A DNA stretch of 64,000 bases from contig CM063288.1 in the NCBI GenBank assembly GCA_032173965.1, forward strand, positions 25,390,001 through 25,454,000, written 5' to 3'. Shown here piece by piece: positions 50,071-63,726 of this stretch (position 1 is its first letter; the number at the start of each line of letters is the position of its first letter). The DNA comes from Sitta carolinensis (lineage: Eukaryota > Chordata > Aves > Passeriformes > Sittidae). The notes beneath the pieces were generated by a model. It did not search any database, was not told where the DNA came from, and saw nothing but the letters and a program-made list of their open reading frames with translations. A program made the translations under genes and the position numbers.

Positions 50071-52584
50071 GTAGGAGCATCTTCTGTTTGGTGCTGGCTA
50101 GAGTGTGTTTTATCAATTTATGTGATACAAGACTGACTTCTCATTCCAGCTGCACCTCTGGTTCTGCACTGTGCTTCTCATCACCATGATCTCTTCCTCC
50201 TCCCACCTTTCCCACCCTAAAAATTGCATTCAATTCACATACCAGAGCACATATATGAGTATGACAGTCTCTTCCTCTTGTTGATGAATATGAATGATTT
50301 TTTGTGCTGTTCATAGTATAAGGGTAAAGGGGAAATCTGGGGTTTGGTTTCTATTCGGTCCTGCAAGTGTTTCATGTTTTAAGATGGAGGACGTTCTTAA
50401 ATCATATATTATATCTCAATAAATAACTGTTTACTGAACCATATAATCCTAAAATTATCTCCTTTGGTTTAAGTGTCACCTCCAGTATTGAGTGGTAAGG
50501 TTATTACTTTGCTATATCCTGTAGTAGATTTTGTATCTGTGTTTATACACAGTGTAAACTATTGCTTATATTTGCAATATTTCCTTGTGCATGCCTTTAC
50601 TAGAGAAGTCAGGTGGAATAAATCCTTTTCTTCTCTTCATTTTTGATAAACCTAGAGATGGCCTGTGCGGTTGTATATGAATGTGGTCATGGTCCCATTG
50701 ACATTTTGGGAAATTACTTTTATTTCAACCAGTCTAAATTTTGAACAACACTTAGGTAAATATATAATCTGCATTGGAAACCAGTGAGGGCTGCATAGCC
50801 AAAACAAGAGGAGAGAAATCAGGTGTTCCCAAGAGGTTTAGTAATGAGCAGCAGCGTTTATTGCTCCTGAAATCAAAGGTAAAATTCTAAATGGTTGAAA
50901 TGAAGTGGAAAAATAATAGTTTTGTAGATAGCATTTGTTACACTAAATTATCAAGCCAGGGTACCATAGTGTTAGAGAGTAAGTTGGTCAGATCCTCAGT
51001 GATGATGATGTTGAAGCATTTTCATGCTGCTGTTTTTCTGTCTCATTTTATAAGCTTAAATTTCAGTTTTGACTGGTGATTCAGGTCATGCTGAAGTCAC
51101 CTTTTTGAGTAGGTAGAGGAATTCAGTTCTTTGTCCAGTATCTTGCATTTGTTGCAGAACTCTTGAGATACATATTTAGCACATTGTATAATTAAATTAA
51201 GAGGTGTTACATGACAAACTTGTGTGACAGCTAAAATGTGAAAAATTAATCTGTTTCAATTTTAATGATGGCAGATAATCATTTGCTGTAATTCTGCAGC
51301 TTATAGTTGTTTGTCAAAACAGTATAGATAAAACTCATCAAATGAACAGTATCTGCATGCCTTAATCTTAGACCATTTACCCTTGCAAACATCTGAGAAA
51401 AAACAGTCTTAATATTCCCATTTAACCTACATAGGGTCTGGGAAAGAGGCATGAATATGAACCCTTTGCCTGTGGGGAAGTTTGCAAGAGCAGGGTCTGG
51501 AACATTGCTGGTGGTCTAGGCCATGCCAGGATTTGTGGAGAAGGATCACCTTTCCTTTCACCACATGTCAAAAATTTGTCTTTTCCTTACAAGGGAATGA
51601 ATTTCTCAGTTTTTCTTGGTTTTTAGTCATAATTTCAGTAATTTTATGGGCAATTTTATCATCTTGGTACAGTTGTAGTTTTCAACTCAATCTGTCTTGA
51701 TCTTTCTCCTCCCTCTCAGAGGCCTCTGTCACCCAGTGCCTATGCCATTTTGTAATTCCTTCTCCTGCCTGCTGATACTGATACATATTTTTAGAATGGT
51801 CTCATCATGAAAAGGAACTGGAGTGCTTTTCCAGCTTTCCCTGCACCTGCCAGGCCTTTAAGTTACAGCTTGCTGATTAGTGTTCATCATGCAGGTATAG
51901 AACTTAGTTTAGTCGTTAATGCTATTTTCTGTTCATGGAATGTTGCTAAAGACTTCTACAGCTTGTTTCACCTAAGGTAATTATTATGCATCACCAAATA
52001 TATGCACTCATTTGTCTCTTGATCCGTTAATTTGTAATGGGGATTAATCAAGCTCTGTGCACACTCTGTTCGTATTTACTGTTTTCCTTATGCCTTTACT
52101 AAGGTGTTTTAGACTATCTAAGTCCTCTTAGGAATTTTCTGAGAGCATATTATTGTTTATAGAGTTAATTCATTGCTTGCATTTGGGATTCTTCAGAAGG
52201 AGGTTCTGATAACTTGTTTGCTTCATAATTTGGTGGCTATTGGAAACATTGACAATGACGAAATCCCTTGTGATACTTTTTGAAGGTATTCAGTTTTCGG
52301 AGGTGGCCAGGTCTTCTCTGGCATGTTACAAACCAGACAAGGATAAGCTTAGGTTTCTGTAGCTCTCTTAAAATTTTTGCTGAATTCTGCCAACTGTCTT
52401 GACATAGGAACATGGAAGGAAAAGTGATAAAGAATATAGATTGGGACCCACTTGACTGATGCTGGAGTATCGATCAAGTACGTTTTGAACAGATAGGGAG
52501 CAGAGGGAAAGCTGATCAGAACAGGGTATTACCAAGAATCTTTTTGCATTGGTAATAGCGTATTTCTTCTTTTTTTCGTTTTTT

Positions 52585-52616
<32 letters not shown>

Positions 52617-55600
52617 TAAGAGGAATTTTCTTAATCTTGATTGAGATTGCATTGTCTGAAAACTATTGGCCAAAACCAACCAAATGAAAACCAAAACAAA
52701 ATGGAGAGAAAGCAGCAGTTTTTTGCAGTGACTGTAGAGTAATTCTATCAAAATATGCCTTGTTTGTGGTTCCTGTGTCCTGAGGAAATTTTAAAAAAGA
52801 CTGTTTTGCCTGTAAGAATTGAGATTGGTACTATGAGGAATTTTTCATCAAAATTGTGAATTATTTGGGAGTATTTGTAAAATTTTCCACTTTGTTCAAA
52901 CAGTGAATATGAGAGAAATTCTGAACACAGTATTTTGTAAAGCAAGGTTATTTTATAGCTCTGAAATTCACAGGAATTTCAAAAGTCAAAGAATTTAAAT
53001 TTTACAGCAATGATTTTGTTTTTGCTTGGCTTTTTTCTTGTAAGTCAAGTTTTTTAAACTGTTTTTCCAAAAGTGTTTTCATTAGGAGTAGGTTTAAAAA
53101 GGGAAATAATGAGTCACTAGAGACCATCTGTCTGACTCAATTATCTTTATTTGATTGAATGTAAGTAAGGAAGGTTTTATTAATAAAATAATATGAAATA
53201 ATAAAACTATTTTTTTCACATGCAGTAACACAAGCATCTTAACATCTAATTTGTCTCCTTTATGAAGGAAAGTGTTACTCATAATTCTGATGTAGTCAGG
53301 TATTTTTCTTGTTGAATTTTTACATCATTAGGGCCATGAGGTACCACCAGGTCATTAACCCTTCATTTAAATAAGCCACATCAAGAGATGTTAATAAAGG
53401 TGATATTTCAGCCTAATTGTGAGTGACTTCATGCTGTAAAGAAAAGGCTATGGAAGAAAGAAAACTACTACTAGCCATGCTGCTTTCCCTGCTTTCCTTC
53501 TTGTCACTGAGTTTGGTAAGCTTTAAGGCCTGTAATGCTTGAGCAAAAAATAGCAGCTCGTCACCTGAGAAAATGGTCTGAGCCTTCTCATCAGAACACC
53601 AACCTGTCTGAGGTCAGAGTCACTTTCTAACTGCAGCCAATAATGGGTATTTCAGAGGGAAGCAGAGAAAAAGAGTACCATGATTAATATTTCATGGGTG
53701 AGAAGCCTAGTCAGTTGAACTTTAAGATCCAGACTTGGATTGTTTTATATTCCTCACTCAAGCAGGAAAACTGTTTGATTTGAAGAAAGTCAGTTCACTG
53801 GTTTAAGTAGGTGAAATCAGTTGCACATGGAGTAATTGAGTGTCAGTATGGAAGGGTTTGGGGTTTGCTTAGAAGTTAACGGGAAGTCCCTTTGACTGGA
53901 TTCTTTTAAAACATTTCACTGCAGAAGTACTGGAAAACTTTTTAGGACTGTACGTATCCCTTGGGAGTCTGAAAATTTTAATTTGACATTTTGAGAATTG
54001 AACTTTACTATGGGAGAGACTTAAAACATTGGGTCATTGGAATATTTGTTAATGGAATAATGACAATCCTCTTGTAAATTCTGAAAGTTGCTTTTTTATT
54101 TTTTTTTATTTGTGAGTAAAGATGATGTTCAGGGTAAAGCCAAGCTAATGCCATCAGTGTAAAAAAAATGTGTATTTCTCTGTGCCTTTTTTCATGTTCT
54201 ATACTAGGTCTGAAAGATTTTCATAGTAAGAACAGGGTCTTGATACTCTTTAGATGGTCAGGTAGATACTTGTTGCAGCTTTTAGCACTGAATTCCTTAG
54301 CACACTGTATGTGGGAATACTGGTTTTGAAAAGCTTGCTTGTCTCAGTAAAAATTACTGTGTTAAGAAACAGTAAACACGAATCTGCTTGGAAGTGGATG
54401 TTTAGCTTAATAGCAGAGGATTAGCTGGAACGCAAAGGGTAATTTATGCATAGATAATTCATTACGTGTTTTCATTATGTTCGCTTTTGCTGTCTTCCCA
54501 CTTCTTTTTAACAGAGGTCAGGGTCAGTTCCTTGGTTTAAGCACTGTAGATACATAATTAAAGTGTAGCTGAAGCATTTTTTCCTTCTCTGTGTTTTCCT
54601 ATTTTTAACCTACTGTGTCTTTCATTAGTCTAACAACAGAGAACTGGAACAATTTGATTTAAAGAAAAAAGACACAAAGCCCCAGTGCTTGCAGGCTGTC
54701 TGATTTCTCTCTAAAACTTCAGTGTTAATCTTGTGAGAACTAACTAATTTTAGTGTGGGGGGAAAAAAAAGTCTGGAATAACTAGATTAATGTGTTTTAG
54801 TTTGGAGAAGGTGAATTGTTTCCTCTTCAAACCTGAAACTGGAAGATTATTTTGTAGTAAATATTTGAACTATGTGGATAGTTTGTTTAGTGTTGTGTAG
54901 AATGGAGCAGCTGCTGTGTTCCTCTCCGATAAAAGAGTAACCAGTTTCCTTAACTGTGCCTGGAAAACTTGTCCTTGCCTGCACACTGAGTTTCTTTTTT
55001 TTCTCCTTGTAGGGTGCTCTCTAGTCCTATTTGGATATTGTTCTGATTTTCATCATTTGAGTTGTGTTCACACTACATAACTTCTTAAGTTTCAGCTTCT
55101 TCAGGGCTTTCAGGTTGTTTTCATCACAGGTTTGAGCACCTAGTTGAAAAGAGGGAAGGAAATATGTGGAAAAGGGATAGTGGGTGGGAAGTGCGCTCTC
55201 TGACAGGTTTCGTTTAGCTGACTACTCTGGAAGCCTCCTCTGGATGAATGGGGACAAATACTTCATTATCATCAGTAACTGTATTGGTTTAGTATGTGAA
55301 AAAAGTACATGGCAGAGGCATCAGCCTCTATTTGGAAAAATCTGTGCATGCTTCCTTTAAAATGCCCTGTAGGAATTTGACATCCCCTGTAGGCCTGTGT
55401 TCTCTGCCAGACATCAAGACTTTTTGTTGATGGACATTGTCTCTGCTGGAATGGCAGCACTGGAGGAAGAGGCATGGAACTGGATGTGCAAGTGAAGAAC
55501 AAGCAAGGAGATACAGCTTAATAATCGCATCTGTGAGCTCTCTACATCTGACTGACATTTAATTTGCCTTTTACTTGGCTGTGGTCAATAAAAACACCAC

Positions 55601-58600
55601 ATAGCATCTTCAGAATATTAGCTGTGCTTTTCTGTTTGCAAAGGGAACATTGACATTCTGCACTGAAAGATTTTTTTTCAGATATGCCATCTTAGTGATC
55701 TGTACCTTTTCTTAAAAACACTTGAGAAAGTGTTGAATATGACTAAAATTGCAAAGGAAAATGCCATTGGAATGGTAAATACTTTGTGTTTACTCAAGCA
55801 GCAGGTTCTTGTGACATACACATGATGACAAGTTTTGCCCAGTAACTCATGCAGTAAGAAGCTTTTCTGAGGTACTGTCTTCACTGTGTCACCAAACAAT
55901 TAATCTGCTTTAGGCTGTGCCTACTGCATTCTCCAAGAGCAATCCTACCAAGTGTTTGTAGCTGGGGAAGGTCAAAGCACCTCAGTGAACTCAGTCTTGC
56001 TGCAACAACACGTAATGTTTATTTCTGGAGAGGGTTCCCTTTTAAGCATCTGTGTGCTCAGTGGTTGGGATTGGTTCTTCAGTGTTCTTGGGTAGTTTGC
56101 AGAGAAGCTTTCAGCTAAGAGATCTTTTCCCTTTATGTAACTCACAAACTGCTAATTCTTGATACAGGTTACAGGAGAGGGAGCTATAGTATTCCACAGC
56201 AAGGACACAGCACATCTGAGGATCAGATCAATTCACGACTAAATATGACCATTAAATGTGCAGCACTCCATCTAAATTTCACTTACCATGTTGTCAGTGC
56301 TGTGCATGCTCACTAGTGATATGTACACTCTATCTCTTTGCTCAACATTACTTATCAGCATCTTTAATAATGTGCATGACGAGCCTTGTTGACAAATGTG
56401 ATAGACGGTAAAGAATCTGTCAGAAATCAATAATGTCAAACAAAGAATTTAAAGAGTAAATGATGACAGCATCTTGGATCAGGTCATGCTGGACAGGTGT
56501 TCTCCCCTGAGTGAGACCTGAGGTACCATCAGTGCAGCAGGGGGAAGGGAGGTGCCAGCATGTATTGGAAGAAGCCTGAGTGGTGTGCTCTCTGGTCGGG
56601 GTGAACCTTGCACTCCAGAGAAATTTCACTGACATAAAGGCTTTTTTAAAGTTCAGACTTTTTGACTGCTGTAAGATTGTATCTCTATGTATTCCACAGA
56701 GACTGGGTTCCAAGTTCAGCAAGGGCAGTATTTCCTGAGGTAGGAGCTCTGTCTGCTCCTTGAAGAACAAGCAGGAGATACTCAGAGTGCAGCCTACTGA
56801 GGCACCCTCTGTGCATTGCTCACTGATGCTCCCAGCTTCTCATCCCCAACGAGGAATTCTACTCCAGATCTTTTATACTCATTTGATAGGCCAGACTTGT
56901 GTTTTCTTTTACTGCAAAAGGCATTTAAGCTCTGTAGGGGAGATTTCAAGGAGCAGTAGGTCACAAGTAGGTTACTAACTTCTGGAATTATTCTTTTCCT
57001 ATTTGGGTGTTTGTTTTTAAAATGTGTTGAATATTGCAAAAAAAATGTGTAAATTACATTCTCTGTTGTCACAGTTATCAACCTGTAAGACAGTAATTCT
57101 GCTTTCTTCTACTTCTTTCTTTAATTTTTTTAACCTAGCTCTGTAAAACTGAGGAGTCCTAGCACCTGTGTGTCCCATGTGCCTTTGGAGTTTAGTAATT
57201 CATATTCTTAGAGCTAATCCTATTTAGGATCTCACTCAGCCATGCCCTGCTCCTGAGTACTGTCTCCAGTACAGTATAAACTGTAAGCCAGCGTGAAATA
57301 GTGCAGTGCTGAGTTCGGCTGTCCTCGTGGGCAGATTAAACCTGCCCAAAGAGGGACAGAACAAGTGAACGATACCAAATGTGTCTGAATCTCTAATCTT
57401 TGATGTTCTTAAACAAATTTAAAAAGCCCAAATCAAATACCAGATGTTCTGGTTTTTTAAATATTTTAGCTGTCCTGCGTTCATAGGTATAATATAAAAA
57501 TAACATGTCCGCAAAGATCCATGGAATTTGGTGTGAAAGGCTGTTTTCTTCTTGGATGTAACTAAGAGTCCCATTTGTTTGAGAAGGAGAAGTCTATTTA
57601 GAGGTCTGAGTTTTTGAGTAAAATTATAATTCCAAAGTTCTAAATACATGTATACAGAGTGTGCTCTTATTCTGAACATTTACTGCTCTAGAACATCCAT
57701 AAGTTTTAGGATGTACCAAAAATTTTTAACGTAATACATAATGTGCATGTGGGCTATTTTTTTTTCACAAAGAAGCCTATTTTTCTTAGTGTGTAGATAT
57801 CATGTTCAGTTTAAAAATAAATTCATATGTTTTCTTTGGCTTTCAGCCTACTTATAACTGTAAGTACATTGATTTAACATGACAGCTCACCTGTCTGTCA
57901 TGATAGCCTTCAAAAAAGTTCCTGCTTTGTTTTACAGTTGCTTAGGAAGACAACCCCTCCCTAAAGCACACAGGGTTATTTGGGGACAGCTATAACTTAC
58001 TTAAATTTTCCATGTACAAATGAACACCCATTCACTACTTCTGATTATTTTCTGAATCTAAAGGGTTTGGCTGCTTAATTTACTTATGCGTTTTGATTTT
58101 GTAGAAGTTCAAAGGACAGTAAAAGTAGCCTTTAATTAGCTTTCTTTGTGTGTTAAGAGAATTGGAGGAAGTAGAAGATGGAAGAAAGAGGAGTTCATTT
58201 CCTATGCATGCATTGTTGAGGTTTTTGGTAACCACCCTGATTAGCTTTTCTAACCAGCTTCACCAGAAACAAATGTACTTTAAAAATTTTACAGGAAGAT
58301 ATTGTCAGGATTTCCGCATTTGATTAATGAAGTGGAGGAATACAGGAAAGAAAAATCCACAAATGCCTGTGTTGATGGTGTCTCTGTTATAAATACAGTA
58401 ACATGTAAATCTGTTACATTGGGATCAGTGTTGGCTTGTTGTTCAGGGTCTCTCCATTTAGTATCTAGAGAACACAAATTCATTACAGTGCCAGTGTTTT
58501 TGGAAGGCCAGTTTACAAAAAAAAAAGCTCCCCAAAACTCACTCTGTCCCCTAATTAAAAAGAAAAAGAAAATACGAATTTATTTTCCGGTCTTATTTCA

Positions 58601-60110
58601 TATTTAGCCAATCAAGCTAAGAATTATTGTATTTAGGGCAAATTGCTTCTCATTAATCATGGTGCAACTGGATAAAGGTTCATAAGAACAAAAAAATAAT
58701 TCTGTGTTATTAGGAAGCAATGCCAGATTTTGTCTAAGGTCATTTGCAGTAATTGTGCTCCTTGCGAGAGGGCTTAGCTGTGACATATGGGTTGGTGTTG
58801 TACCTAATGTGGTGTAACTGTTCTGCCACTTCAGGGGTGATTACAGATTCCTGATGGGTTTCAGTGAATTTTTACTGATTCTTGCATCAAATCAAACAAT
58901 CATAAGACCATGGGGTTAGAAAAATCAGTCAGCTGCCAGAGGAAAAGTCATCTGCTAGGTACTAGGTGGTACTAGGGAAAAATCACCTGAGGGCAAGGAA
59001 GGCAGGGTGGTTGGAAAGAGTCAGCTTGGTCATTTTATCTAGTAAACGTGTGCTCTCTAGATCTGGTGCACAGGGAAAGATCAGAAGTGTCTTTCTCACC
59101 AGCAGTCTGCACTTGGACAACTAAACTGAGTCTTTAACTCAGGGCAGTGTCTGAAGTGGCCGTTTGGTTCTGTCCTCACTGTAGGACTGGCATGCACACA
59201 CAGCTCCCAGCCAGGGTGTTCTCAATGGATGTGCCCAGGAATGTCTGCCAGCCATTGACCCTGAGTGCTGCAGGTGTTCAGTACCATGGGAGAGGAGGGA
59301 GAGTGCTTTGGAAAATGGACACTATTATGGAAAGAAGGAACAAGGTCTGCTGAAATACAGACATTGCTAATTTTTTTAAGGTTCTAGCCAGTTCAAGTAT
59401 CTTCCTTTTCAAGTCATGGTCACCCAGAACAGAGTTAAGGTCACTGTAAGGCTGGCAGTGTAAAATAGTCAATAGGAAGTGAAACAGCACATGCCATGAA
59501 ACAGCGTAAGTCTGTCAGAGATAATAAAGAGATTTTTAATAGTGGTGTTTGAGGAAGGAAGCTTCTTGATAAAATGAGCTGAGTTGCACTACTGATCACA
59601 ATTTGTTTTGTTCTTTGTTTGTCAGAGAGGTTGTATGCAACTGAAGGAAGAAATCATTATATTTAAATATTATTTGACTTGAAAACCTCAATACCCTTTC
59701 TTGTGTGATCTTCATGTTTCTAATGTGGCCACAGGGGAAAATTGAAGCCACTCACATGGAGCTTAAATTAAGAACATGTAAAATAACCTTCCCCCACTTT
59801 CTTTTTTATGATAAAGTCTCTCCTCACTTGAAAGCTTATTCTTTAATATTCTAATTAATTTACTTGAAGGTTAACTTAGGAAAATGTCTGGTATCTAATT
59901 CCTTTCCCTTTTAAAAAACACAAATGCTAATCTAAAACAATTAAAGAATTTCATGGCTGTTTTACATTTTATTTTATTTTCATGTATTAGTGAGCTCTGA
60001 GTCAAGTATTTTTTCTGCCCTTTCTGCTATCTGATCAATCAGGAATTTGTTTTTAATATGGAGAATTCTCTGAATAAGCTTGAGACGTGTTTCCCTGTGC
60101 TCTTTTTTAG
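50071..60110 (+). other. PARD3B: PARD3B intron (10.0 kb)
   Basis: The donor is GTAGGA and the acceptor is CTCTTTTTTAG, a strong polypyrimidine tract. Apart from the long T-rich stretch at 52565-52617 it contains no interspersed repeat that I recognise and no exon-like frame. The region at 53330-53420 looks constrained in composition, but this cannot be shown from one sequence. Confidence 0.85.
52565..52617. repeat. Poly-T / polypyrimidine stretch
   Basis: About 53 bases are almost all T, with a few C and one G. The low-complexity Lys-rich frame on the other strand is an artefact of this tract. Confidence 0.9.
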
Positions 60111-60197
60111 TGAAATGACAAAAACAGTGGAGATTTCTGGGGAAGGTGGACCCTTGGGAATACATGTAGTGCCCTTTTTTTCATCCTTGAGTGGAAG
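60111..60197 (+). CDS. PARD3B: PARD3B internal exon: start of PDZ1 with carboxylate-binding loop
   Basis: This exon is 87 bp (phase 2 to 2). It encodes EMTKTVEISGEGGPLGIHVV and then PFFSSLSGR, the Arg codon being completed by the next exon. This is strand A, the carboxylate-binding loop and strand B of the first PDZ domain. GGPLGI stands in for the canonical GLGF loop, as in other Par-3 first PDZ domains. In Par-3 proteins PDZ1 is the contact for PAR6 and for junction receptors of the JAM and nectin type; whether PARD3B uses it the same way is inferred. Near-identity to recalled human PARD3B (about residues 198-226) makes the call firm. The acceptor is TTTTTTAG and the donor is AAG|GTAAGA. 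Confidence 0.96.
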
Positions 60198-60361
60198 GTA
60201 AGATATTTTCTTCATTGCTCGAGAAGTATATTAATGAAAGGATTTCAGTTGTGTTTATTTTAAAATACCTACTGTTTACCAAAAGGAAAACCAAAATTGG
60301 TCTATGACACTGTTTTTCATTTCCAAAGTATTTACTAGTCCAAGTTCTGTATAAGGCAACT

Positions 60362-60476
60362 ACAGAATAATCTAGGCTGGAAAATACCTCAAAAATAGTT
60401 GAGTCCAGCCTTTGACTGATCTCCATCTTGTCAACTAGACCATGGCATGAAGTGCCTTGTCCAGTCGCTGTCAGTC
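60362..60476 (-). mobile_element. CR1 LINE 3' tail, antisense, short
   Basis: The + strand reads ACAGAATAATCTAGGCTGGA and AAATACCTC, then GTTGAGTCCAGCC, CTAGACCATGGCATGAAGTG and CCTTGTCCAG. This is the inverted CR1 3' end (normally AGAATCATAGAATGGTTTGG, then GACC, then CCAACC). Only about 115 bp survive, so the copy is old or strongly 5'-truncated. It is opposite to PARD3B and 165 bp past an exon donor. Confidence 0.8.
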
Positions 60477-60562
60477 AATACTAACATCTTTGTTCAGATG
60501 TGCCCTTTTAATTGTCTCTGGTTTTATTCTCTGAATGTAAACTGGACTCAGTAGTTTTGTGT

Positions 60563-60636
60563 GGTGTTGGGTTGGTTTTGTTGTGCTTTTGTGGGCTTGT
60601 TTGTTTGTCTTTGTTGTTTTGTTGGGTTTTTTTCTT
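60563..60636. repeat. G/T-rich low-complexity tract
   Basis: The tract has irregular TTGT, GGGTT and TTTG blocks with almost no A or C. It is the strand complement in style of the A/C-rich tracts at 14180 and 47886, and directly follows the CR1 tail. Confidence 0.8.
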
Positions 60637-60955
60637 CTTAATTGAATATCTCTGAATAGGCTCTTCCTTAGTGACATACCAGACAAGAAGAGTCAAAAAA
60701 ATTGCTTGCCTGCTCATACCTCATATTTTTCAAGCCATCTTTCAGATTTGATTGCATAGCATTTATAAAATGTGCTCTATATCATGAACCTTTCTTTGTC
60801 ACAATACAATTACTTTAATTATAAATGATTTAACAAAGTCCATCGAGATCACAAAAGCCTATTATAGCAGCGTGCTCATATTGATGTGCTGTAGTTAAGA
60901 CTGCATCAGCATTTTCATTATAGCTGTTTTCCAAGCTATGTAACTTGGATGTGTT

Positions 60956-60980
60956 AAAAAAAAAAAAAAAAAAAAAAAAA
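60956..60980. repeat. A25 homopolymer
   Basis: An uninterrupted run of 25 A residues, the longest in the window. It interrupts a stretch that otherwise looks like conserved noncoding sequence. Confidence 0.97.
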
Positions 60981-63726
60981 TCTAGGCTGAAATTTGACAT
61001 ACAGAGGCTTAGCCAGAGAGTTAATTTGACACTGGCAGCCGTGAATAAGGGATGGGAAATTGCCAGAGCCGTAAATGACACTGCTTTATAGTAAAATGGC
61101 TTCCTGTTACACAAAGCCAATTATTGCAAAAGTAAAAATTGTCTAATTCTTAAATGTTTCTTTACTTGTCAGCTTTCATGTAGGACAGAGAATGTGAAGG
61201 ATTGAATTACCTTGAAAAGGTCTGTTTTCTTGGCAAGCTCTGAATTTGTAAGTGGACCAAAATTAATTCAGATTGTTTTATTTACCAAAAGGGAAAATAG
61301 ATGTCCATCTGCTGCCTGTAAAAATGGCATCACTATCTTAAGAAGAAAGTTGGTCTTCAATGGCAACTGTAATAAAAAAGTCCTTGGCTTTGTGGGCTTC
61401 CTGTTTGTCTTGAGAAAGCTTGTGTTTGTTACCCATTCTGGAATAGAGTGGAGCTCTTTGATATAGGTTTTCCATAAAGGTTGTAGTGTGCACGCTGTAT
61501 TTCAAGATCATTCAGTAGAACAATTCTGACGAAATTGCAAGCTATGAAAATCAGTAATTGTTGTGGCTGAAATGCAGTTTTGAACTCAAGTATCTCTGTG
61601 TTGAGTGCAACTTTTAAAGACCTGGAAGAAGTGTTCCTTGGTCTACATTGTATTCATGTTTGTATGTCCTTACTTACAAATGCTTTTGGGGATCTGCTGA
61701 AGTAGAGGGGTCTTTGACTGATGAACTACTGCTTGTTTAGGTAGTTGTCTTTACATCTCAGTGAGCCTTGGCAGAACTGTACTGATACCTTTGTTAAAGC
61801 ACTGGACTGACTTAAATGGCTTGACCCTCCTTTTTAATCTAGCCTGAGACTAGAGTATAAATCGTAACTCATCGTAACATGAGAAAGTACAGAAGAGAAT
61901 CTTTTATTTCTTTTGGTGACGTGGTAGAATTTATGAAGACTTGCTGGCCATGACTGACTGGATCTGGTATTTCAATTGTAAAGTTATCTTCTAATAAGGT
62001 AATGCTAGCCTGGTGCTGCTGCAGGCCAAACTTTTTCCACAGGTCATTAAAATATCAGATTAATTTACAAAATCTTAGTTTATACAGGAACTACAAAAGT
62101 AATAGAAATAATTTCACCCCTTTCTTTTGTACTTAAATATCATTAAAAACAGGAAATTAAAATTTAATAGTGCATTAAAATGCTAAAATTTTGGCTGTGG
62201 AAAAAAGTTATGGGGGAATGAAATCAAGCTGCCTCAGTCTGTGTAACTGAAGTCACATGGGCCATACAGCACACAGAAGTTTCAGACAAGTAGGCAATCC
62301 TATTGCATTATAGCAATGCAGTATCTAAGCACACAGGATTAATGAGCAACCAACTTAATTTATAATTTTGTTTATTTCTGTACTTTTACTGGTTTGCATT
62401 TTAACATAGTTGTATTTAATTAATTCTTAGGGTTAAGGTTTTTGATTGCCACTGATCGCCGTGGCCCCTCACCACCACTGCCCTTTTTTATACTTTAGGG
62501 GAGGATAACGTTCATTACAAGAGAATCTTTATGCTATTAAATCACTTTTTTCTGTTAGTTACTTCAAAAAACTAATATTCAGTAGGAACCATTTTTTTCT
62601 CTTAGCAATTGTTAGGAAAGAAGTACAAATTTTTTAATGTTCTTAGACAGTAAATCCAAAATCAGATGCACAGTGAATGTAGTGTCACTTGAAATAGTTA
62701 ATGGTGTTCTGTGAATCTGTTGAATGGACTTAGACATGAGGGGAAGTCATGAATCTGAGACAAAAATACAGGACTTCTGTTTGGTGATTGGAGTGCTGGC
62801 ACATTGAAAATTGCACGTTAATATTTTATAGAGTTTAACCAATAGAAAATGTCTCTAAAGGTCATATTTGATGATCATCTTTGATGCTGAAGTGGTATGG
62901 AAATTTAGTGGACAAAGATTGATTATAAAAGTTCTTCACAAACACACAGTTGTCAGGATTTTTTTGGACACTGTAGTGGTATCATTGGATATAGCTATGT
63001 TGAATTATAGTTTGCAATACTGAGGTGTTCCAGGTAGGTGGGGATTAGCCTAGTGCTCCCAGCAGAGTTATCAACACTGGAATTTTGCACCACCTGAACT
63101 AGCTCACTTACTGCATTATTCTGTGCTGCATCTCTGTTTTCACTTACACTTACCTTGTTAACAGACAACTCGGGTGTTGATGGTCTGCTACTGTCCTGCC
63201 ACATGAATGAATAGTATTGCTGTCTTGTATCAAAGCAAGAAGCTTTGGCAACTGAAAACTTTCAGAGACATTTTCAGAAGTAGAAAAGTCAGTATTTTTT
63301 TGTCTTATTCTAACTCCTGATTATTTTGTTATAGTCAAGGTAGAAAATTACTTTTAATCTGTTTGTGCTTTTCTTTGGAGAAGTGGCAGAAAAATACTGC
63401 ATAAGCTACATTGACATTTTTAACTGGAGAGGGATGTAGGTGTTTTCCTCTGTTTCTCCAAGCCTGACATACAGGACTTAATGCTCCCCAAGTTGTAGCA
63501 AGTAGTGAAGCATTTGTGTACAGCTATTATTCATGGTATTTTTTGGAATTCCCTCCTTTTTCATTAGTATATCAGCTGAAACCTTTCTTTGCGTTAAGCA
63601 CTTCATAGATTGAGAGGCAGTCTACTCTATCATTTCATACACAGTAGAGAGTAATATCTATTTTTAGTTGCTATAAATTCATATCAGTGCAATAAGGATA
63701 TTTTTCACCTATGTTTTGCCTTTTAG

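Larger units (their letters stand above)
60198..63726 (+). other. PARD3B: PARD3B intron (3.5 kb)
   Basis: The donor is GTAAGA and the acceptor is TTTTGCCTTTTAG. The intron contains an antisense CR1 tail at 60362-60476, a G/T-rich tract at 60563-60636, an A25 run at 60956-60980 and a minus-strand frame at 62995-63251 with splice-like edges (see findings). The rest is unremarkable. Confidence 0.85.

Noticed and set aside
52368..52751. 127-codon minus-strand frame with a poly-Lys run
   Set aside because: The Lys stretch is a translation of the poly-T tract at 52565-52617; the rest has no recognisable domain.
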